DNA of 39,864 bases, from assembly GCA_000320545.1 (NCBI GenBank), contig ADNK01003029.1, forward strand, positions 1-39,864, read 5' to 3'. Under the pieces are notes generated by a model, which searched no databases, had not been told where the DNA came from, and saw nothing but the letters and a program-made list of their open reading frames with translations. This stretch comes from Bigelowiella natans CCMP2755. Taxonomy: Eukaryota; Cercozoa; Chlorarachniophyceae. The number at the start of each line of letters is the position of its first letter. Position 1 is the stretch's first letter. Of the stretch, positions 10,353 through 22,353 are shown one piece after another. Made by a program: the position numbers and the translations under genes.

Positions 10353-11277
10353 ATCATCAAGGTAGTCTCAGTCGCAACCCCAGTGATCCTGCTTTCTTTT
10401 AAGCTTTACTCTGCTTCTAGGCAAATATGCATTTGTTGAAAAGTTGACGAAATTCCTAAATGAAAACAAAATAACAGGAAAGCTATTTACTTTTAAAAAG
10501 ATGCACATGAAGATGATAGCACGTGCGCGTCGATGCGGCTGCAACAACCTTTTTTGCACATGCTCACTTGAATCGCTGTGGCGGCGGGGAATGATGAGGA
10601 GTTGGGCTTGGCGTGGGTGTGCAAGTGCGATGGCTCTTGCGCGCGTATGATAGATGCTTGTATGTGTACACCTGAGTCGAAGCCAAAAAATTAATGTTCC
10701 GCTACGTACGTACAAAGCAACATGTTGATATATATATGAGCGCAGTGCATGACATGCGGCCTGCTAGCGCTAAGCGTGCGTGCTAGTGTGGGCCAATTGC
10801 CTATGGCTAGCTATATAGCTATAGCTAGCTAGCAAATCCGGCACGCAGCTGCTAGACAGCGCATACACCCATCGTGATCATATGCTATATGTAGCGCTAG
10901 CTAGCTAGTGGGTATAGTAGCGATGTAGTAATTTGCCACGCTAGCACGTACGTAGACGCTAGCTAGCTAGCACGCGTAGCAGCTGGTGATGGTAGCATTG
11001 CAAATGGGTGCATGGTGTTATAGTGTGCGACCTAATTAGTTGAGTTCAGTCACATCTAGGCGCTCATGTGTATATCTGCTGGATGTGCATATGATTGTGC
11101 ATATCACAACACCTCACTATAGACAGATTCAGAACAAATAAAGACGAAGGCTTTCCTCTTCTGGACTACAGCATATATTACATATATTTACGGTTCTGAG
11201 GTACGACATATTATAGGGATTTGTAAGTCCCTATAATATGTTCAACATTCTCATATCACTGCATGTCGTCTGATAGA
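10353..11277. other. Convergent spacer rich in palindromic words
   Basis: This is the 3' flank of both PRK and USB1. From about 10,735 to 11,000 it is packed with GCTAGC/TAGCTA, CACGTACGT and GCATGC-like self-complementary words. A perfect 14-bp inverted repeat lies near the right end (11,206-11,241). No coding sequence was seen. Confidence 0.7.
11206..11241. repeat. Perfect 14-bp inverted repeat with 8-base loop
   Basis: ACATATTATAGGGA at 11,206-11,219 is followed by 8 bases and then its exact reverse complement at 11,228-11,241. It lies about 37 bases beyond the USB1 stop codon, in the convergent PRK/USB1 spacer, and could form a hairpin in either transcript. Confidence 0.9.
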
Positions 11278-11577
11278 TCATCTTAATGGCAACATGAATA
11301 CTTTATTGCCACTTTTGCACACAATTCTATCTACCATGAAACTGATATTTTCATGATCCTGCTGCTTGGAACTCATCTCATTCACAGGTTTAGTAGATAA
11401 TACTTTACAAGGGACTCGCAACTTTTCATTTACGTTATTATCTCGAAGTTGCCCTTTTGACTTCTCTCCTCTTGCAGAATCTTTCTGCTTCTCATCATCA
11501 TTTTGTGCAAGAATGCTAGATGCAGCATCGATGGCATCCCCGAGCTCCCACGCAAAACTCACATGTGGCGTTGGGTC

Positions 11578-11613
<36 letters not shown>

Positions 11614-12610
11614 ATGCGACGATAATGACGATGATGATGATTTTGATGAACAATAGACATACGTATATTATATATATATATATTATATATATTATATATA
11701 TACTGTGTCTATAGTATGATGATGATGGTGTTGCTTCTAGATTGTTGAATGACCAACTGTTACACATACCTCATAGTACTGCGGTTGGTCGAGAGAAGCT
11801 AAGGCATTATCTGGAGGGGAAAAAAACAAAAATGGAAAAAAGGTAGAAGTTGTCATCATCACGAATCACTTCATAGCTAGTAACAGTCAAACGACCTGTG
11901 GCGGATATCAATTCAAGAACTTCATTCTTGCCAATACTACTAACGTTCAAACTGTAGAAACACCTAAATCGGTGGTGGAGGAAGCGAATTAAATCAAACA
12001 ATGTCGCACGATTCCCATCATTATCATTGTTTTTTGTACATACACAACACAGATGAAAGGCTACTCGACGTGGGAGGGGCTAGGAACCTTGTTCTTTCAT
12101 CGTTGGAGTAGACATGCACGTCCTCAAGCTCAACAGCAAACCTTTGATAAAATCATAGATGAAGCTCGGAGAACACAAGGATAAGGAGATGAATGCATAT
12201 ACACCACACAAAGCTAGGCAAACGGAATGGCTTCATGCGCAGTCTCAAGCCCCTCCCCTTAGCAAGTTTCTACGAATCCGGTAGCGTTTCATGGAGAGCA
12301 GCAATTATGGGTATATCGTCGTACTACTACAACAGCATCTGCTACTACTACTACTACTACTACTACTACTAACTAGTAGCAATGATAATGAACGCTACTA
12401 TTTTAATTCGAGTATGGGGCGAGCATAACTACCTTTTTTCTACTCTCTCGTAGATTTGTTCCCTCAGCTTATCCACGAATACATATATCTCGTGGCGTCT
12501 CAAGGCCAAGGGCCTGGACAAGCTGATATGGAGCTTTTCGAGTGGGAACGAATGTACGTTAGGAAGAGGTAATGATGAGTTGCTTCTGGTAGTAGTACTG
12601 CTAGTGCTCG

Positions 12611-12649
<39 letters not shown>

Positions 12650-12802
12650 AGCCTTCATCCTTCCGATGTGTATCATGATCATGATCATCATCATTATCAC
12701 CATCCTTCTCGTGGTGAGTACGACGTTTGTGAATTATCTGAAAGCATCACTACAGTGAGGCAGTATTATGCTGAAATTTTACTTCAACACACACACACAC
12801 AC

Positions 12803-12846
<44 letters not shown>

Positions 12847-13219
12847 GTAAACGTTGTATGCGTATTTGCGCGTGTGTCTAAATTGAGTGAGAAAAAGATT
12901 GGTGCTAGCAGGTACCTTGGTGATCATCTTCTGGATGAGTTCTGAGAACTTATGGTCTACAGTTACTGCGATGGATTTCGAGAGTAGTAGTAGCAGAATA
13001 CAACAAGGAAAAAGAGATGACGATGATGATGATAATGATAATCAATTTTTATCCAGCTGGAACTACTACTGCTACTACTACTACTGCTACTCCGACTACT
13101 AAGTCTATGGCTACTCCTATCAGCACCCGCCAAGACCTGGGATATAAACATGCAGTGGCCAATTTCCTTCAACATGCGCAAAACCTCGCTTCCTGCCCTG
13201 TCATTGTGTGGTTGAAGAA

Positions 13220-13261
<42 letters not shown>

Positions 13262-13507
13262 AGAAAACAAAATAACAGAATCAACTGAACTCATCGAATC
13301 CAACAAAGAAAGAGGGCGAGAAGGAGACTGGTGCATTGTTTTCTAGCAAAAAATACGATCGAAATCTATAATAAATGTTCTTAGAAGAACCTGATGTAAG
13401 GCTGAATTGCTGCTGGTGTGGTGCGGGTCATCGTCATCGTCTTTCATGAAGAGATTCTTAACTTCAGCAGGCATCGGTAGAGGTAGGGCACGCTGCTGCT
13501 GCCGCTG
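11278..13507 (-). CDS. USB1: U6 snRNA phosphodiesterase USB1, N-terminus uncertain
   Basis: USB1 is a nuclear 2H-family exonuclease that trims the 3' oligo(U) tail of U6 snRNA. Eight exons join in phase: 13507-13391, 13197-13137, 12965-12916, 12737-12433, 12141-12088, 11963-11896, 11810-11770 and 11577-11278. Order of landmarks: LPLPMPAEVKNLF, then KRGFAHVEGNWPLHVYIP, the first HxS motif LHISLSRPLALRRHEI, AVELEDVHVYSNDERTR, EDPTPHVSFAWELGD (second HxS motif) and the C-terminal CKSGNKVFMLPLR. A low-complexity insert of Asp/His runs and 11 alanines precedes the first HxS motif and comes from coding trinucleotide repeats. The first in-frame ATG in the first certain exon is at 13,474, but the human protein is longer here. 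Acidic and Arg/Lys-rich exon-like pieces at about 14,370-14,480 and 14,045-14,170 may be upstream exons. Confidence 0.93.
11579..11701. repeat. (AT)n runs in USB1 intron
   Basis: AT dinucleotide runs occur at about 11,579-11,610 and 11,665-11,701, the first directly abutting the acceptor of the last USB1 exon. The intron has no ordinary polypyrimidine tract there. Confidence 0.9.
12614..12735 (-). repeat. Coding trinucleotide repeats inside USB1
   Basis: The (CTG)n run at 12,614-12,648 is read in the USB1 frame as eleven alanines. The nearby ATC/ATG-rich stretch (about 12,672-12,708) is read as alternating Asp and His. Both lie inside the long USB1 exon 12,737-12,433. Confidence 0.85.
13224..13258. 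repeat. (GA)n microsatellite
   Basis: This GA run lies in the USB1 intron just upstream (in gene sense) of the GNWP exon. It reads as a CT tract in the sense strand, suited to act as a polypyrimidine tract for the acceptor at 13,198. Confidence 0.85.
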
Positions 13508-14862
13508 CTGTAGTGAGAAAAGGCGAGAGTTACGCGCCGTTCATTCTAATTCTTGAAGAAGGCATCTTTGAATTATCGTGCGAGATGAGATGATGATGAG
13601 GAGGAGGAGGATTGTTGACCACCTCCAATATTCGTAAGAAGGTGGAGGTAGCTTTTTTTTTCCTGTTCCAAAAAAAATCTTCGTCGAGAAATGCGTGTTT
13701 ATTGTTCGAAGCTTCCTTGTTTGGGCTGCTGCTTCTGTTAATCGTCGTAGTCGTCATACACTCACCACTTTGCTATCTGTTCCTCCTTCAGAACCCGCCA
13801 TTCCTGATTTATGGGGTATTTATTATCCAAGACAATAATTTGATTCAGTGCTAAGTAGTAATTGCGTTGGTCTGCTCGACCATTCGTGCATTTGACATCA
13901 CACAAAAAGTACACCCAGCAGAACCAACCGTCATGAACAATAAGGAGCGTGTGTGCATGTGTTCGCGTGTGTTGTTTGTAGCTGCTTTTAATTTTTCATC
14001 ACCAACACCTTCAATTTTTTAATCTATCTTCCGATAACCTTTCCTCTTCCGTTTTTCCTTGGATTTGTTCGATCCTAAGCGGCTATTGGTAGAAGGCTTT
14101 CGCCGCCTCCGCCTCCGCCTCCCTCTCTTTCTTCCGACTTCGGGAAGTACAATGGTTGATGTTGCTTCTTCATCTGCATTGAAATTTATATTGAAAATTA
14201 TATTTCCCATCTCAAATCTCCAAAGATCGACTCTAGGAATGGATTCGATCTATATTTTCTACTCTGTCCCCCCTTCTTCCTCCCTTTTTGCCCGCTGATT
14301 CTTTTCCGCCTTAAAGAGAGCAGGGCATCCTCTTGGTATTGTGAAAGATGTTAAGCACAACAGTACAACCTAGAGATTCGTTCTCATCCTTTTTATCTTC
14401 AAAGTCATCGTTGTCTCTTCGCTTCTCGTTTGGGCTGCTTCCGTCTTCTTCACCTTCATACCATTCATATATTATGTGCGGGCTAAATCAATCTCTCAGG
14501 TTCTAGCTCAATTCCAGTCACCGGTGACCATAAAAAAGAACACATCAGGAAGCAAACCATGAGCGGCGGTTGTGGGTTCCTGACCGCCGTACTCGGAGAG
14601 GATTTCCTCCATGGTTCGTCGTAGTGTCCATTCAAATTCAAGCTCTGAGTGGCTTTTTTGCTTTTTAAATCAGATGCAGGGAATATTTCCATAGCGACAA
14701 CGAAAAATGAGCCATATTTGCTGCGTTTACTAAACGGCTCTCCGCTCCGCGGAAGGGGGAAAACGAATTTTCGGCAGCAAAGGATGCCTGTCGCAAGAGT
14801 GGTGTTCGAGGGGAAATTCGAGAATCGACTTTCTCTGAATCCCCTCCTATTTTTCCGGAAAT
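13508..14862. other. Divergent region between USB1 and the next + gene
   Basis: This region probably holds the USB1 5' exons and the promoter of both genes. On the minus strand, about 14,480-14,370 reads EWYEGEEDGSSPNEKRR followed by an acidic stretch, and about 14,170-14,045 reads an Arg/Lys-rich stretch after a good acceptor. These fit an unstructured N-terminus, but their joining was not resolved. No other gene was identified. Confidence 0.4.
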
Positions 14863-15529
14863 ATGAGCAAAATCGTTGCCGCACGTGGAAAAAGGAGAAG
14901 ATTCTTCGGAGAAAGAATTTGCAACGCTCCCCTCCCGAATCCTACAGTGAAAGTAATCGCTCTCAACCATGCAGATGCTCTACAAAATGGCGAAGGTGCG
15001 ATGGAAGGGTTGCCTAAGTGACGATGCAAAATTACCCACAGTTGAATCATCTTTGCAGGGGGAGATGTTCGATGGAACCCCACTCGGAAGGCCTCTCAAT
15101 GAAAACGGCGAACCTGTTGAACAGAAGAAAAGCTTGCCTGATCCATGTATTTCAGCACCGTGAAGGCCCTGTTGGTGTAATCCAAAATCGTTTAAGCTAC
15201 ATATCTGTTCAGATAAACTCGTCACTAAACTTCGGATGCAACTAGCGAGAGGACAATTCTACGGTCTTCCCGGCGTAGGTTGTATCCTAATTTCAATGCA
15301 TGATTTGTGGAATGCTCTGGACCGACATCGTTTCTATTTCAGGCGACAAGATGTCTGAGATCATTACGAGGTTTTGAAATTAGTATTGGCTCCTGCTAAA
15401 CCAAACGAAACTCTGACATTCCAAAATTTCTACCATCTGATCGGCCTCACGGTTTCACTTGTGCAGGTTCAAGAACGAGCACGTCATCTTCTCGGTGTGT
15501 CTCTGCCACCAACTGCACCCGTTCACAGG

Positions 15530-15600
<71 letters not shown>

Positions 15601-16617
15601 CATAAAGCACCAAACAAATACGACAGTCCATCTCACTGAGCATCACCCATCCCTTTCATAGGATTTAAGAGAATAATCTGGTTTTGGAACCACTGCTGCT
15701 GGCTTTTTATGTGGTAGTACACATCTAGCAACGACAAAAGCATAATTTACATGTGTAACGAATGTACACCAAGGAACACAAAAGAGAGGACGTGTCAAGA
15801 TCGTTGCGTGGCTTCTGTTTCCGCTACGTGAGCAATTGTTCACACGCGATGACGATTCTATATATTCGATGCATTCTATTAGGTCCGCAATTCTAGGCCT
15901 GTGTATACCGGGATCGAACGGAGGCATCGTCAGACAACCCTTTTTACTTTTCATTTAAACTGGTCATTCCTTCGTTGGGTTTGCTTAAACAGAGTCTCTT
16001 CCATGACTATTCTTGCCAGGTATTCGCGCGCTCCATGATTACCATGCTTATCAGCTTGCCGTTTGATATCGGTAATGCCCCTCCTCCCCTCCAAACTATG
16101 TTTGCTCGAATTGACATGGCGGTGCTGTGTAAGGCTTGCGGTATGCAATGGAGTGCACTTGCCTGTTGGGAAATTCTTTTGCAGAATCGATCGGAAAACA
16201 GGTCTGCATACGCGCCTATTCTTGCGAAACTCAATTGGAAATGATGGGCGCGCGCACACACAGCATCATCAAAAATATACAATTAGCAACTCTGAGATTT
16301 TCTTCCGTTGTGTCGTCGTCTCAATGTACCGCAAATCGTTAACAAACGCCATCGCAGTCTGGGAATACGGTTGTGCTCACCTTCACAATGTCGAGCATTG
16401 GGTGGCTTGTCACAGGTAATACAATCTTCATAAAAGCTACGTGCTGCTGTAGTTGTGGTCGTGGTAGGAGAGTACAGCCGTCCCCAATGCCTATTTTTCT
16501 GTCCGTAAATAACGGGAATTTGTAGACCAGGGAGATACTGTAGAAAAAGTACTTCAAAGAATAGCATGAACGGGAAATGTGAGACCTAACACGGTCTCTC
16601 CTCCCCCCCCCGTCTCC

Positions 16618-16683
<66 letters not shown>

Positions 16684-18673
16684 TTGGTGCCATCATCATC
16701 AGGTATCAGTCTCGCATCCCTGCAAGATCCTGCCTTCGTTCCCTCCTGGATAATATCACAAGTCCTGGCGGTATTCTCCGATGCCATGAAACACATCCTC
16801 ATGCAGGTTTGTAGTTCTACAGAATTTATCTACGATGAGGCCATTTCAAAATAAATGCTAAAGGACGTCCTTAATACCACGAATATGCTTTGTGAATAAA
16901 TTCAACATCTTATCACCTTCGGGTGCTCCTTTCGGTCCTTCTTCCGTGTCTCTTCTTCCAACTCCTCTCCCTCCGTGTTGTCTCGCTTCTTCTTCCAACT
17001 CTCCTCCCTCCTCCTCCCCTGCTCCCTTCCGCCTTCTCAACTCAGTTTTTCTTCGTGAAGAAACAAAAGGAATACTTTATCAACAAGTACTCGCCATTCT
17101 TCCCAGAAGGTAGTAAATAGTAGTAGTAGTAATAGTGGGTAGTAGACCCCTCGCTCTCTCTACGGTTGCTACTATCACATAATATCGGCACAATAAACGT
17201 GCATTAGCGTCATGAACATCATTTGCCGTCTCCTTTCGAACGAATCGCTCAGGCGACCCACCAAAAAACCTGAGCGAGGTCGCAGTGTTGTCGCGGCAGA
17301 TTTATGGTCTCCGGAACCTTCCAGACGGTAATGCGTCCCTGCACACCAGTGTTCTCATCAACCCTCCGCTGCGTGCTCATCCAGTCGATTTCTACACACC
17401 TACTCTCTCTTTCCGCCGTACAACCAACCACAGCATCTTAACATATCATCCTTTTGGAAGAAAAATCACCCCCATCATCAGCCCCCCTCCATCCCCCGAA
17501 CATTATAAATCCAAAAAGGCATGACGGAGCTGGAATGGATGGAGATATTTAAAGTGAGGAGATGTGGGAGTTATTTTGCATTTCGAAAAGAGACAGTCGG
17601 GAAGGGCAAGGCCCCCACCTAAAATAGTGCTGTTCATTTCTCACTCTGGAAACGTAGTCGTCAGCAATATATCATCATCTAGCCAGCGACCGCGCACGCC
17701 AATGACGATATACGGCAAGCCCAAATGTGGGTGGTGGGGAGAGTTCTATTCTAAGCAAGAGAGCGTTGGTGGGTTATAGGTTGCTGTTCTTTTGCTAGGT
17801 TTGCTGCGGAATTTTTCCTATCTATTTTGACACCCCTCCCCCCCCGCTCCACACCTCCCTCCAGGTGACCTCAACGACTCGGAAGTTTTCGATTCCCAAA
17901 GAAGAAATGGTTGGAGAGCAAGACTACGCAAATCTTCAGCAAGTATGTGCTTGTGGCGAGGAAGTTTTCCAAGCATGATTTTAAGGGAAAAGGGGGATGT
18001 AAAGTTGGTTTTCCCTTATCTTCTATCTCGTCCATTTATTTACTGATTTCACTGTTCTCTAACGCTGCGGTCAGCCTGGAGATATAGCTGGTTTGGCCGT
18101 CCATGGTGAGAAATTCGTAGAAGATAACAGCACGCGCACGTTGATGACAAAATGCCATTGTAATGGTGTTTGATCCCAGGCAAAGCTATGAACATCGTGC
18201 AGCAAGTAATGGGAAACATGTTCTCTGGAGGCGCGCAGCAGCATGGGTACGGCAGCATCACGTGATCTATCATCATATTCGCTCAGGGGGGCGAAGAAAG
18301 CATCCGAACGCTGTTTCGATTTCGGCTTGAGGAAGTTGATAATACTTTTGTTGTTGTTGTTGTTCTTCTTCTTCTTCTTCTTCTTCTTCTACCGCAAATA
18401 GGTACCGCCAACAAGAAGACCAGCACCCGGAAAGCGTTTACGAGCATAAAGCGCCGCCCCCCACGGATGGCATGAATCAAGTGGAACAATCCTATTCGGG
18501 GGCGATCGTTATTGAAGCGGGTAATCACCTTTGCTGTGTGATGGATATGTTGGGTATAATGTTGACGAGTGAGATCTATAACATAACGTCTTAACTCAGG
18601 AGGATCTTCACACCCTGACCCCAGCAATGGAATTGTGGAATCTGGACTGCGCAGCCATGATGAATTCAACTGA
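14863..18673 (+). CDS. Unrecognised multi-exon protein gene
   Basis: I do not recognise the product. A coding chain on the + strand starts at ATG 14,863 (MSKIVAARGKRRRFFGERIC). Its early exons carry EMFDGTPLGRPLNENGEPVE, LRMQLARGQFYGLPGV and an amphipathic block TLTFQNFYHLIGLTVSLVQV then QERARHLLG (to about 15,528). Likely later exons carry SEIFFRCVVVSMYRKSL (about 16,260-16,419), YQSRIPARSCLRSLLDNITS (about 16,703-16,806), FLREETKGILYQQVLAILPR (to about 17,108) and KFSIPKEEMVGEQDYANLQQ (17,865-17,940). PGDIAGLAVHG (18,075-18,105) and AMNIVQQVMGNMFSGG follow. The final exons (about 18,402-18,520 and 18,600-18,673) are clearest: YRQQEDQHPESVYEH to SYSGAIVIEAGG and the end SGLRSHDEFN. The C-terminal 120 residues are polar and probably disordered. 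Exon borders between 15,530 and 17,860 are uncertain. It is divergent from USB1 and convergent with the GT13 gene. Confidence 0.6.
15531..15598. repeat. (ATG)n(AT)n compound microsatellite
   Basis: A GAT/ATG trinucleotide run passes into an AT dinucleotide run. It starts directly after a GTGATG splice donor in the unrecognised + strand gene. Confidence 0.9.
16620..16684. repeat. (CT)n(GT)n compound microsatellite
   Basis: A long CT run passes into a GT run within an intron of the unrecognised + strand gene, shortly before the acceptor CATCATCAG at about 16,702. Confidence 0.9.
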
Positions 18674-19668
18674 TAGACGGTAATTTGCGATCAACAACAC
18701 ATACGTAGAAAGAATACAGTAGTGGAAGGCTTCAGGGGCCTTCATTACCCTGGAAAAACTGTTTGGTATGTTCACTTACATCTGCTGAGATGTTATCGAA
18801 CGTTTATTGTGCTGATCGATGGGTTCGTTCAAATTATTTGCACATCTATAGACATATCTGAGAAATATTGTTGAGATTGACAATAGCTCATGATGTACAC
18901 TTGCCATATGCTAGCGCCGCCTAATTAACAGTGCCTAACATGGGATATCGCCAACTCATGCACGATGTTGAGATGCATGATGGCATGCATGCGGCCTGGA
19001 TAACGCAGGGCGTCTACATGCGCTTGGGCCATAAACAAGATAAACATGTACAAAGTAAGAGCGTGAAGTGAAACATGACTGCCGCCAGCCAACCGTGACA
19101 CCACTTGCGCTCATTGTTGTTGTTGGTGGGCACCGCACATCATCACGAAACATTAAACTGCAGTAGCTGTTCCTTGCACTGCGCGAGTGTGACACTACGT
19201 ACATGGCGAAGTGAGGCTACACAATAAGACATATCGCCCCTAATCTAGTAATGCACACTCCTCAAAACAATGCTTGCCGAGGTATGCGCAGTAGTTTAAA
19301 AAAGATATGCCTCACACACATGCACGAGACTTGCATTACAAGAAAAATAGCCATCAGAGAAAGTCTTTCTGCACAATTAACACATCATAGCGAAGATCAA
19401 CAGATTCAACATTAGCGCTGTAGCCGCTGCATTGTACAGCTACATGAGGATGACCATTGAACAGATTTAATTTGATTGATTACATCCGTCTTACAATTGT
19501 TCGCATACACAGGCAATATAGGCTGGGTGGCACGCTGGTGCTGGATCAGTAGTTAAGCAAGAACAGCGTAGACACAAAACCAGTGTTCATGCACGTGCCA
19601 AAGAGTGCCACCTTCTCCCCGAGACAATGATGGCGATGTATGTGTGCGAGTATATGCTCCGTAGTATC
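18674..19668. other. Convergent spacer
   Basis: About 1 kb separate the stop of the unrecognised + gene from the stop of the GT13 gene. The sequence has many ATGCAT/GCATGC/CATG words and CTAGC words, like the other convergent spacers. No gene was recognised. Confidence 0.6.
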
Positions 19669-21171
19669 TTATATGCATGCACAGAGGCGCCTTGTTATTG
19701 GGTGGGAGGCACCGCAAGTGGAAACAACCTCGTCAGCCACCAGGCACTGTCGATACCTACGCAGCACGATTTCAGCTTCATCACACTGCCAGTCTGAGAT
19801 GACGACGACAAACAACACATAGTAGGTTGGGGTGTCTGATTACGTGCGTTCTGAAGATTCCACAACGTAGCTCGGGATCTCATAGCCCATCTGCGTAGGG
19901 GGGGGGGATTGTGCAAGTTATCTGAGCTGTCCGAGGCACTTGTGAATGGTGAGTTGACCTGATGACCGCAGCCTGCCTCACAGGCAAATGCCTTCATCAG
20001 CTCTTCGCACGTATTCGCGAACTGCGGGGGCCGGGAGGGGGAAGGCCGATGGATGGGTGCGTGCGAGATGGTGATATGAGAAGGACAAGGAAAAATGACT
20101 TTACCTGGAGTTGACTCTGCTCACATCTCTTGCCCGAATTGCTGCACACTTGTGAGCATGACAACCCACGGTTTCCTATTGGGGGAAAACGCACGGAAAC
20201 AAGGGTTAATGCGGCGTAAGCGCGTCGCATATTGTAATTTCTTCACGCTAACAAATCTACGTGCATTCGGCAGGAGTCGCTATCGTCACCATGAAGAATC
20301 TTACATCGAATGATCAACAACAGCTTTCACATCATCATTGCCTTCCATCATCACGCTCATCATCATTACGACACTACCAGGAATGATAGCAATGCCAGGT
20401 TTTGGATGCATCTGCTCTACCGGACTTCGTCGCGTGCCCACCCCACCAAAAACCACGGCAATGTGAGGAAACGAACCGAAGGGAAAATACTAATAAAGTA
20501 GCGATGCGGATACGCACTCGCATGGATGTGCAAACTCTTTTGGCCCCCCATTTCATTTCTTCGTAACGAAAATCATCATTCAAGACACTCGCAAAAGCAA
20601 AGCAGCAAAGCTTCGACCGTTTGAATGTATATATATTCATATATTTATATAGATATTTATCAACAATGATAGGCTATGAGGATGCACGTTTCTCATTATT
20701 ATTATCATTGACACGCTTCTCTCCCTCTCCCCCTTCCCCCTCTCCCTTGTCAAACATCGTCCGGCCCAGTATCATCGTCGCCGCCACCACCACCACGACC
20801 TGATATAGTCCCACGCCTTTCTTGCATCCGCAAAAACATCGTAGGAGTCGTCTTGGTTATGGACGATGATGAGACCCCTGAAGTCACAAATGAGAGGGGG
20901 GGGGGGGGGGGGGAAGGGGAGCAGCAGATGCCATCATAACAAAATGTGTGCTTTGCTTCTCCAAGCTGATGGCCAAGGTCTGTTCGGTGTGTCATTCAAT
21001 TTTTCCTCTGCTTTTGTTGTTTTTGGTGCTGTCATCATCGTTATATGATCACATCAAAGTGCTTCTGCCGCCGCCCACCTGTGCGTTCCTCTAGGTTGGT
21101 TTCTCCACAGCTTATATCTGTTTATGATGGAGCGTACAAATCAGCTACCTTGACGACGACGAATGTTTGTT

Positions 21172-21207
<36 letters not shown>

Positions 21208-21505
21208 GACGTTGTCCAATGTGCACAAATCCTGGGAATACTTACTAACCGTGAAGCGTATTTCTGGAAGGTTTCCAGCGTGTAAATGTTCTGAAATGGA
21301 AACACATCGCATTCGTGCTTTTTAAGAGGCAGCGGCGTTTGGCGGAAAGGGAGGGGCGGGCTGATGATAATCCGCATCGCATGACTAAAGGCAACGACAC
21401 CGATCATGAGCTGCGGAGGAGTCGAAGGAGTCGTCGTCGTGCATTGATTTTGAGTTTGGGGAAGGTTATTTAGTTAATCTACCAATACAACTGCGACTGC
21501 TGGTG

Positions 21506-21542
<37 letters not shown>

Positions 21543-21728
21543 CATCCTATTTTGATCATAAGCCTTCTTTACCAAATCCTTGACGTGTGCTTCATATTTG
21601 TCCTATTTGCACACGCAAAAGGACGGGGCTCACATCGGTGAAGGAACGTGTGCCTGTATTTGTTGATACTACTGCTGCTACAACAACTGCTGCTACTGTT
21701 TCTGCTTCTTTAGAAGGAAAGAGGAAAT

Positions 21729-21770
<42 letters not shown>

Positions 21771-21772
21771 AC

Positions 21773-21818
<46 letters not shown>

Positions 21819-22021
21819 TCATCACCTCTTGCAGATAGCTGAGATCACCAAATGAAGTCACAGTACCTACCTCATCGGCAAACGCCCACCGAGAATATCT
21901 GATGTGTTTGTAGAATATAGTTGTGTTTTTGGGGAGGGGGGTAAAGGTTAGGATATTCAATCGATGGACTTACACAGTCGATATGCGCGTTTGTATGACA
22001 ATTGTTCGGTGATAGCGATGG

Positions 22022-22053
<32 letters not shown>

Positions 22054-22309
22054 GTGATGAGCACTACATGTTGTTCTGCCCAGACTTTACATTCACTCCC
22101 TTGTCGCCGATGTGTCGCGTTCGTGACACCTCTGGTACTATACATTCTCTCACTGATGATGAGGAGGACGGAAGGGGGGGGGAGGGGGGGGGTGAGAACT
22201 GAACCAGCCAATACGATGATATCGTACATGAGCATGCTGCACTAGAAGTGCTGCTAACAACACATTCTCACTTTGATTTGATGTTGGAAGTCGCATCCAA
22301 TGGTCCCTA

Positions 22310-22353
<44 letters not shown>

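Noticed and set aside
9682-10365. 227-residue open frame in a second + frame over PRK
   Set aside because: It is an out-of-frame shadow of the PRK exon and is Ser/Arg/Leu-rich without conserved motifs.
10735-11000. Possible origin, centromere or mobile element from the palindromic words
   Set aside because: There are no terminal inverted repeats, target duplications or coding sequence, and similar words occur in other gene spacers.
12054-12190. Plus-strand reading with a start after CACAG and a plausible 40-residue peptide
   Set aside because: The minus strand here carries the USB1 exon 12,141-12,088, which joins in phase and matches USB1, so the + reading is coincidental.
16554-16854. Open frames on both strands with Arg-Glu or Leu-Ser repeats
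   Set aside because: They are translations of the (CT)n(GT)n run and do not represent proteins.
18365-18390. (TTC)n run as part of a protein
   Set aside because: It directly precedes an intron acceptor of the + strand gene and acts as a pyrimidine tract, not coding sequence.
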